The notes beneath the pieces are model-generated. The model searched no databases. It was not told the origin of the DNA and saw only the letters and a program-made list of their open reading frames with translations. From NCBI GenBank assembly GCA_937870605.1, contig CALMZW010000225.1, forward strand, positions 1 through 10,692: a stretch of 10,692 bases of DNA. The letters are read 5' to 3'. Source of the DNA: an uncultured Synergistaceae bacterium. GTDB taxonomy: Bacteria > Synergistota > Synergistia > Synergistales > Aminobacteriaceae. How positions within the stretch are numbered: the stretch's first letter is position 1; every line of letters begins with the position of its first letter. The position numbers were made by a program, and so were the translations under genes. This document shows positions 5,854 to 10,692 of the stretch, piece by piece.

Positions 5854-7218
5854 ATGGAAAAGGAGCGGTGCGTCATCGTCGGCGGCGACGCCGCGGGAAT
5901 GTCCGCCGCCGGGCAGATCCGCAAGCGAAGGCCCGACGCCGATATCGTGGTGTACGAACGAAGCGGCTATTGTTCCTATTCCGCCTGCGGCATGCCCTAC
6001 TACATCGGCGGCCTCGTTGACAGCGAACGGCGGCTCGTGGTGCGATCGCCCGACGAGTTTCGCAGCCGGGGGAACATCGACGTCCGCGTCCGTCACGACG
6101 TTCTCGCCATCGATATCCCGAAGCGCTCGCTCCGCGTCCGGAATCTCGAAAACGGCAGGGAGCATACGGATTTCTTCGACAAACTGTTGATCGCGACCGG
6201 GGCCCGACCGATCGTCCCGGACGTTCCGGGCGCCGGAGCGGAGGGGATCTTCAGCCTGGGAACGCTGGAGACCGGCATCTCGGTCTACCAGCACCTTCTG
6301 GGACAGGAGCCGCGAAAGGCCGTCGTCGTCGGAGGCGGATACATCGACCTCGAAATGGCGGAGGCCTTCTGCCTGAAGAAGCTGGATGTCACGCTGGTCG
6401 ACAGGGCGCCGCAGGTCATGGGCGGCTTCGACCCGGACATCGCGTCCCTCATCGGGGAGGCCATAACCCAGACGGGGACGAAGCTCCTCCTGAACGAGGC
6501 GATCACGGGGTTCGAAACGGATTCGGGGCGCGTCCGGGCCGTCGTGACGGAGAACCGGACGATCGAGGCGGACATCGTGGTCCTGGGGCTCGGCGTCCGG
6601 CCCGACTCCGGACTGGCCGCGTCCGCGGGACTGCCGCTCGGCCCGAAGGGGAGCGTCGCGGTGGACCGGCGGATGCGAACGTCGGTCGAAGGGATCTGGA
6701 GCGCCGGAGACTGCGCCCAGGTCGTCCACCTGCTGACGGGGGTTCCGGTCCATATAGCGCTCGGGACGGTCGCGAACAAGGCCGGGCGCGTCGCGGGCAT
6801 CACGATGGGCGGAGGCGACGCCGTCCTTCCGGGCGTCCTCGGAACGGCCATGAGCAAACACTGCCGGTATGAAGTCGCCCGAACCGGGCTGAACGAGAGG
6901 GAAGCGGCCGAGTGGAACATCCCGGTCGTTTCGTCGACCATCCGGAGCAAGACCCGTGCGGGATACTATCCGCAGGCGGAGGACATCCATGTCCGGCTGA
7001 CGGCCTCAAAGGAAAGCGGACGGCTGCTCGGCGGCCAGATCGTCGGCGGGCAGGGCGCCGCGAAACGCATCGACATCCTCGCGACCGCGATCCAGGGCGA
7101 AATGACCGTGGCGCAGATCGTGGATCTCGACCTCGGGTACGCGCCGCCCTTCTCGATGCCGTGGGATCCGGTGCAGATCGCGGCCCGCGAACTGCTGAAC
7201 GCGCTCGGCGGAGAATAG
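5854..7218 (+). CDS. CoA-disulfide reductase / NADH oxidase-like FAD-dependent oxidoreductase
   Basis: This is a 454-residue flavoenzyme of the single-cysteine pyridine-nucleotide-disulfide group, which includes CoA-disulfide reductase, NADH oxidase, NADH peroxidase and persulfide reductase. The order is an FAD-binding GGDAAGMSAA (residues 10-19), the redox cysteine in SACGMPYYIGG (C45), an ATGARP junction, an NAD(P)H-binding domain around 157-190, a second FAD motif SAGDCA (D286) and a C-terminal dimerisation domain with YAPPFSMPWDPV. There is no rhodanese domain, and the length is normal for the group. One oddity is visible: the nucleotide-binding motif reads GGGYID (160-165), with Asp165 where the family has Gly. 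The ATG at 5854 has GGGGGAGGGG 5 nt upstream; longer in-frame starts lack one. The gene is monocistronic. It likely acts in thiol or oxygen stress protection in the cytoplasm; its exact substrate cannot be set by eye. Confidence 0.85.
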   Translation: MEKERCVIVGGDAAGMSAAGQIRKRRPDADIVVYERSGYCSYSACGMPYYIGGLVDSERRLVVRSPDEFRSRGNIDVRVRHDVLAIDIPKRSLRVRNLENGREHTDFFDKLLIATGARPIVPDVPGAGAEGIFSLGTLETGISVYQHLLGQEPRKAVVVGGGYIDLEMAEAFCLKKLDVTLVDRAPQVMGGFDPDIASLIGEAITQTGTKLLLNEAITGFETDSGRVRAVVTENRTIEADIVVLGLGVRPDSGLAASAGLPLGPKGSVAVDRRMRTSVEGIWSAGDCAQVVHLLTGVPVHIALGTVANKAGRVAGITMGGGDAVLPGVLGTAMSKHCRYEVARTGLNEREAAEWNIPVVSSTIRSKTRAGYYPQAEDIHVRLTASKESGRLLGGQIVGGQGAAKRIDILATAIQGEMTVAQIVDLDLGYAPPFSMPWDPVQIAARELLNALGGE

Positions 7219-7237
7219 GCGGGCGAGCGGAGCCCCC

Positions 7238-7285
7238 AAAAAATCGGGGAAGATCCCCGTGAGATTCGGGATCTTCCCCATTTAT
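7238..7285. terminator. Bidirectional intrinsic terminator between the oxidoreductase gene and dnaK
   Basis: GGGGAAGATCCC (7246-7257) and GGGATCTTCCCC (7268-7279) form a perfect 12-bp stem with a 10-base loop. On the minus strand it is followed by GATTTTTT, a strong T-tract that ends dnaK transcription. On the plus strand it is followed by ATTTATATG, a weaker tract that can end the oxidoreductase transcript. Confidence 0.93.
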
Positions 7286-7313
7286 ATGTGTAACAGCGCG
7301 AGCGTCCGTCGTT

Positions 7314-9212
7314 CTACGACTGCGCGCCGCCCTGGTCCACGAACTCCGCGTCCACGACGTTGTCGTCCTGTTTTCGGGAATCGCTTCCGCTCCCCTGCGA
7401 GGCGTCCGCGCCGCTCGCAGCCGGGCGCGATGTCACGATCTGGAGCATCTGCTTGACGTCCGAGATCGCGACGCGGATCTGTTCGATCGTCGCGGCGTCG
7501 TTTTTCAGAATCGTCTTCGCCTCGTCGATGAGCGTCCTCGCCCTCGCCGCGTCGTTCTCCGGCAGCCCCTGCGCGCTTTCGAGCGCCTTTCCGAGCTGAT
7601 ACGACGACGCCTCAAGCTCGTTGCGCGCCTCGGCCGTCTCCTTCTTTTTGCGGTCTTCCGCCGCGTGTTCCTGCGCCTCCCGGATCATCCGGTCCACCTC
7701 GCCCTTGTCGAGGCTCGTCGAGCCGGAAATCGTGATGCGCTGCTCCTTGCCCGTATCGCGGTCCTTCGCCGTGACGTTCAGGATGCCGTTCGCGTCCACG
7801 TCGAACGTCACTTCGATCTGCGGCGTGCCGCGCGGCGCGGTCCGGATGCCCTCCAGCTTGAAATTCCCGAGCACGCGGTTGTCCCGCGCCATCTCGCGCT
7901 CCCCCTGGAGAATCACGATGTCCACCGCGGGCTGGTTGTCCTCGGCGGTAGAGAAGGTCTCGCTCTTGCGCACCGGGATCGTCGTGTTCTTCTCGACGAT
8001 CTTCGTCATGACGCCGCCCATCGTCTCAACGCCGAGCGACAGCGGAATCACGTCGAGCAGCAGAACGTCCTTCATCTGGCCGGACAGAACGCCCGCCTGG
8101 ACCGCCGCGCCGACCGCGACGACCTCGTCGGGGTTGACCGACATGTTCGGCTGCTTGCCGCCCGTCATCTTCCGCACCAATTCCTGAACGGCCGGAATCC
8201 GCGTCGAGCCGCCGACCAGAACCACTTCGTCGATATCCGAAACGGAGAGCTTCGCCGACCTGATGGCGTCCTCGACCGGCACGCGGCAGCGCTCAACGAG
8301 ATGCGCCGTGAGTTGGTCGAACTTCGCCCGCGTCAGAGCCGTCGAAAGGTGTCTCGGCCCCGTCGCGTCCGCCGTGATGAAGGGCAGGCTCACGTCGGTG
8401 CTCGTTCGCGAGGACAGCTCGCACTTCGCCTTCTCCGCGGCCTCGGTCAGACGCTGGAGCGCCTGCTTGTCCTTTCGGAGGTCGATGCCGCTCTCGCGTT
8501 TGAACTCGTCCGCGAGCCAGTCCACGACCACGCGGTCGAAATCGTCGCCGCCCAGGTGCGTATCACCCGACGTCGACAGAACCTCGACGACGCCGTCCCC
8601 GATGTCGAGCAGCGACACGTCGAACGTCCCGCCGCCGAGGTCGAAGACCATGATCTTCTGTTCCTTCTTCTTGTCGAGACCGTAGGCGAGCGCGGCGGCC
8701 GTCGGTTCGTTGATGATCCGCAGCACGTTGAGCCCCGCGATGCTCGCGGCGTCCTTCGTCGCCTGCCGCTGCGCGTCGTTGAAGTACGCGGGCACGGTGA
8801 TGACGACATCCGTGATCTTCTCGCCGAGATACGCGCCGGCGTCGGTCGCCAGTTTCTTGAGCACCTGTGCGCTGATCTCCTCCGGGGCGTAGTCGTGTCC
8901 CGAGACCTCGAAGCGCACCGCTCCGTTCGCGCCTTCGATGACCTTGTACGGCACGATCGCGCGCTCCGAAGCGACCTCCGAGAACTTGCGTCCCATGAAC
9001 CGCTTGACCGAATAGACCGTTCCTTCGGGGTTCAGCGTGGCCTGCCGCTTCGCGAGCGACCCCACGAGGCGGTCTCCGTCCTTCGTGAACGCGACGACGG
9101 AGGGAGTGGTCCGGTTCCCCTCCGCGTTCGCGATAACCTCCGGCGCTCCGGCCTCGATGACCGCGATGACGGAGTTCGTCGTTCCAAGATCGATTCCCAC
9201 TGATTTTTTCAT
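7314..9212 (-). CDS. dnaK: Molecular chaperone DnaK (Hsp70)
   Basis: DnaK is an ATP-driven cytoplasmic chaperone that works with DnaJ and GrpE in protein folding and heat-shock recovery. The 632-residue protein is full length for the family (about 610-640). The nucleotide-binding domain has IDLGTTNS (7-14), NEPTAAALAYG (168-178), DLGGGTFD (191-198) and the phosphate-2 motif VLVGGSTRIP (331-340). The interdomain linker DVLLLD lies at 382-387, followed by the substrate-binding domain with ERITISGS-like strands and a charged helical lid. The tail ends DDNVVDAEF plus VDQGGAQS, so the usual acidic end is shifted inward. The N-terminal domain carries the insert (about 64-90) typical of Gram-negative-type Hsp70. 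GGGAGGGAG lies 6 nt before the ATG at 9212. A strong promoter upstream and a terminator 30 bases downstream make it monocistronic; no dnaJ, grpE or hrcA is in the window. Confidence 0.98.
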   Translation of the reverse strand: MKKSVGIDLGTTNSVIAVIEAGAPEVIANAEGNRTTPSVVAFTKDGDRLVGSLAKRQATLNPEGTVYSVKRFMGRKFSEVASERAIVPYKVIEGANGAVRFEVSGHDYAPEEISAQVLKKLATDAGAYLGEKITDVVITVPAYFNDAQRQATKDAASIAGLNVLRIINEPTAAALAYGLDKKKEQKIMVFDLGGGTFDVSLLDIGDGVVEVLSTSGDTHLGGDDFDRVVVDWLADEFKRESGIDLRKDKQALQRLTEAAEKAKCELSSRTSTDVSLPFITADATGPRHLSTALTRAKFDQLTAHLVERCRVPVEDAIRSAKLSVSDIDEVVLVGGSTRIPAVQELVRKMTGGKQPNMSVNPDEVVAVGAAVQAGVLSGQMKDVLLLDVIPLSLGVETMGGVMTKIVEKNTTIPVRKSETFSTAEDNQPAVDIVILQGEREMARDNRVLGNFKLEGIRTAPRGTPQIEVTFDVDANGILNVTAKDRDTGKEQRITISGSTSLDKGEVDRMIREAQEHAAEDRKKKETAEARNELEASSYQLGKALESAQGLPENDAARARTLIDEAKTILKNDAATIEQIRVAISDVKQMLQIVTSRPAASGADASQGSGSDSRKQDDNVVDAEFVDQGGAQS

Positions 9213-9283
9213 TCGAGTCTCCCTCCCGGTAGTGCGACACGAATGGTCGCAGAAAAGTCTGATGTACCCTGACCTATGAGCAA

Positions 9284-9311
9284 AGTATAGCGGCTTTTTG
9301 ATGTTTGTCAA
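9284..9311 (-). promoter_or_regulatory. Strong sigma-70-type promoter of dnaK
   Basis: On the minus strand a perfect TTGACA (9311-9306) and TATACT (9289-9284, 5 of 6) are separated by 16 bases. The leader is about 65 bases long. No CIRCE element (TTAGCACTC-N9-GAGTGCTAA) and no sigma-32-type sequence is seen, so HrcA control is not apparent. Confidence 0.85.
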
Positions 9312-9314
9312 CAT
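9301..9314. promoter_or_regulatory. Inverted repeat overlapping the dnaK -35 box
   Basis: ATGTT-TGTC-AACAT is a perfect 5-bp inverted repeat with a 4-base spacer that covers the TTGACA hexamer. A repressor bound here would block the promoter. It is short and AT-rich, so it may be partly chance. Confidence 0.3.
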
Positions 9315-9320
9315 TGGTCA

Positions 9321-9334
9321 GTACGCAATCGTAC
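9321..9334. promoter_or_regulatory. Second inverted repeat in the dnaK/amidohydrolase divergent region
   Basis: GTACG-CAAT-CGTAC is a perfect 5-bp inverted repeat. It lies just upstream of the dnaK -35 on one side and just upstream of the expected -35 region of the amidohydrolase promoter on the other. It could be a shared operator. Confidence 0.3.
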
Positions 9335-9359
9335 GGAAATTTTCACCGCTCCCATCGTG

Positions 9360-9365
9360 TACAAT
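9360..9365 (+). promoter_or_regulatory. -10 element for the amidohydrolase gene
   Basis: TACAAT matches five of six bases of TATAAT. The predicted transcription start is near 9372, giving a leader of about 90 bases. The -35 region at about 9337-9342 is A/T-rich but does not match TTGACA, so activator help or misassignment is possible. Confidence 0.4.
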
Positions 9366-9373
9366 ATCCGTCA

Positions 9374-9453
9374 GCGTTCGGAACGAACGCCCGCACATCG
9401 CGCATCCCGGACGTCGCTCGCATCCCGGATGCGGCGGCGGAATTCCGGGAGGG
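9374..9453 (+). promoter_or_regulatory. Structured leader of the amidohydrolase mRNA with repeats complementary to the ribosome binding site
   Basis: A 5' hairpin GCGTTC-GGAAC-GAACGC lies at 9374-9390, at about the start of the transcript. Two copies of CGCATCCCGGA follow at 9401-9411 and 9419-9429, with a period of 18. The second lies within the inverted repeat CGCATCC-C-GGATGCG (9419-9433). Each copy contains TCCCGG, which can pair with CCGGGA at 9445-9450, overlapping the GGGAGGG ribosome binding site (9447-9453). Mutually exclusive pairings are thus possible. Translational control is inferred; no known riboswitch class is recognised. Confidence 0.35.
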
Positions 9454-9459
9454 TATGGC

Positions 9460-10620
9460 ATGACGAAGAAAGCATTGCTTCACGGCACGGTGGAAACGAT
9501 GGCGGGGCGCGTCCTCAGGGACGCCTGCGTCGTGATCGACGCGGGAAAGATCGTCTCCGTCGAAGAAAAGGGAACGGCGCCCGAGGGGTGCGAGGTTTTC
9601 GATGTGACCGGAACGACGGTGACACCCGGCTTCATCGACGCGCATACGCACATCGGAACCTATTGCGACGGATTCCCCGAGGCGATGGAGGACGCGAACG
9701 ACATGGTGGACCCGGTCGCGCCGCAGCTCCGGATCCTCGACGCGATCTACCAGGACGACACGGCCTTCGCCGACGCGCTGCGCGGAGGCGTCACCTGCGT
9801 CCAGACGCTGCCGGGCAGCGGCAACATCATCGGCGGGCAGGGCGCGGTCATCAAAACGAAGCCCGACGTTGCGGACCGGATGGTCATGGTCGCGCCGTCG
9901 GGAATGAAGGCCGCGCTCGGCGAGAACCCCATCCGCGTCTACAAGGAAAAGAACAAGCTCCCCAACACGCGCATGGGCAACGCCGCGCTGATGCGAAGCG
10001 CGCTCGTCAACGCCGCGAACTATCGCGCGAAAAGGGAACAGGCCGAAACGAAAGGGGACGCCTTCGAGCGCAACCTCGCGTGGGAGGCCATGCTCCCGGT
10101 TCTCGACGGGACGCTGCCGCTTCGCGTGCACGCCCATCGCTGCGACGACATTGCGACGGCCGTCCGGATCGCGAAGGAATTCGGCGTCCGGCTCACGATC
10201 GAACATTGCACCGAAGGACACCTGATCGCGGACTTTCTCGCGGAAAACAACGTCATGGCGGCCGTCGGCCCGACGCTGACGGGCAAGCCGAAGATCGAGC
10301 TGCGCAACAAGACGTGGGAGACGCTCCCCATCCTCTACAAGGCGGGGGTGCACCTGTGCATCATCACCGACCACCCCGTCATCCCGCTCGAACACCTGTC
10401 CGTCTGCGTCGCGCTGGCCGTCAAGGCGGGGCTGCCGCGCGAGGCCGCGCTCCGGTGCGTCACGCTGGGCGCCGCGGAGCATCTGGGAATCCAGGACCGC
10501 GTCGGAACGCTCGAACCCGGCAAGGACGCCGACATCGTCGTCTGGGACGGCGACCCTCTCGACGCGCGGACAAGCGTCCGCCTCACGTTGGTGAACGGCG
10601 AGGTCGCGTATCGGGCGTGA
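9460..10620 (+). CDS. Amidohydrolase-superfamily metal-dependent hydrolase (imidazolonepropionase-like)
   Basis: This is a 386-residue cytoplasmic enzyme of the amidohydrolase superfamily, which hydrolyses C-N bonds with a divalent metal in a TIM barrel. The N- and C-terminal strands (1-56 and about 350-386) make the usual beta-sandwich. Metal-site residues are visible in order: PGFIDAHTH with H62 and H64, VHAHR with H224 and H226, IEHCTEG with H249, and ITDHP with D304. The block GGQGAVIKT in between is characteristic of the imidazolonepropionase-like subgroup as I know it, and the C-terminal EPGKDADIVVWDGDPL is a general family end. The length is typical. GGGAGGG lies 6 nt before the ATG at 9460; longer in-frame starts have no such signal. 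No histidine- or pyrimidine-degradation gene is adjacent, so the substrate is unknown; peptide-like or cyclic amides are possible. It is not a true hutI by context. Confidence 0.88.
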   Translation: MTKKALLHGTVETMAGRVLRDACVVIDAGKIVSVEEKGTAPEGCEVFDVTGTTVTPGFIDAHTHIGTYCDGFPEAMEDANDMVDPVAPQLRILDAIYQDDTAFADALRGGVTCVQTLPGSGNIIGGQGAVIKTKPDVADRMVMVAPSGMKAALGENPIRVYKEKNKLPNTRMGNAALMRSALVNAANYRAKREQAETKGDAFERNLAWEAMLPVLDGTLPLRVHAHRCDDIATAVRIAKEFGVRLTIEHCTEGHLIADFLAENNVMAAVGPTLTGKPKIELRNKTWETLPILYKAGVHLCIITDHPVIPLEHLSVCVALAVKAGLPREAALRCVTLGAAEHLGIQDRVGTLEPGKDADIVVWDGDPLDARTSVRLTLVNGEVAYRA

Positions 10621-10651
10621 AGGAGCCGGTCGTTTTCGTGACTGTAGGACT

Positions 10652-10668
10652 GTGCGGGCCGGTCGCAC
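10652..10668 (+). terminator. Weak terminator-like hairpin after the amidohydrolase gene
   Basis: GTGCG-GGCCGGT-CGCAC forms a 5-bp stem, followed after a few bases by TTGTTT. The stem is short and the T-tract poor, so support is low. The remaining bases to the window edge (10621-10692) show no gene. Confidence 0.25.
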
Positions 10669-10692
10669 GCGGTTGTTTCATCCGAAAATATC

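Noticed and set aside
7665..9203. A 512-codon plus-strand frame opposite dnaK
   Set aside because: It is the antisense of a highly conserved dnaK frame. Long antisense frames are expected at this GC content.

Overview
The window is about two-thirds G+C by eye and densely coded on both strands, with strong GGAGG-type ribosome binding sites. Its promoters look sigma-70 like, and several have an extended -10 of the form TGnTATAAT. DnaK carries the N-terminal insert typical of Gram-negative-type Hsp70. A YedE-type selenium-associated membrane protein, a Na+/solute symporter and an imidazolonepropionase-like amidohydrolase would suit an anaerobic, amino-acid-using bacterium such as a member of Synergistota. 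That placement is a weak inference. No rRNA, tRNA, CRISPR array, insertion sequence or phage gene was seen.

Layout, left to right. (1) 1-835, minus: YedE-family selenium-associated transporter, cut by the window edge, preceded by a ~310-nt leader rich in dyads. (2) 1163-1672, minus: a small SprA-related protein with an HExxH motif. (3) 1859-3518, plus: a two-gene unit of a 69-residue two-helix membrane protein and an overlapping sodium:solute symporter. (4) 3634-4208, plus: a compact, lower-GC pair of DUF6883-like and DUF4926-like genes with its own promoter, ATGA overlap and strong terminator. It looks like a horizontally acquired cassette, possibly toxin-antitoxin-like. (5) 4439-5701, minus: a membrane-bound family 2 glycosyltransferase. 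(6) 5854-7218, plus: a CoA-disulfide-reductase-like FAD/NAD(P)H oxidoreductase, divergent from the glycosyltransferase. (7) 7314-9212, minus: dnaK as a single-gene unit, sharing a bidirectional terminator with the oxidoreductase. (8) 9460-10620, plus: an amidohydrolase, divergent from dnaK, with repeats in its leader that could mask its ribosome binding site.

Most genes are single-gene or two-gene units with their own promoters, so the window does not encode one pathway. The clear functional couplings are the small membrane protein with its symporter, and the DUF6883/DUF4926 pair. The observations most worth checking are that pair, the structured leader in front of yedE, the Asp that replaces the last glycine of the nucleotide-binding motif in the oxidoreductase, and the possible translational switch in front of the amidohydrolase. 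No complete new system can be claimed from the sequence alone.
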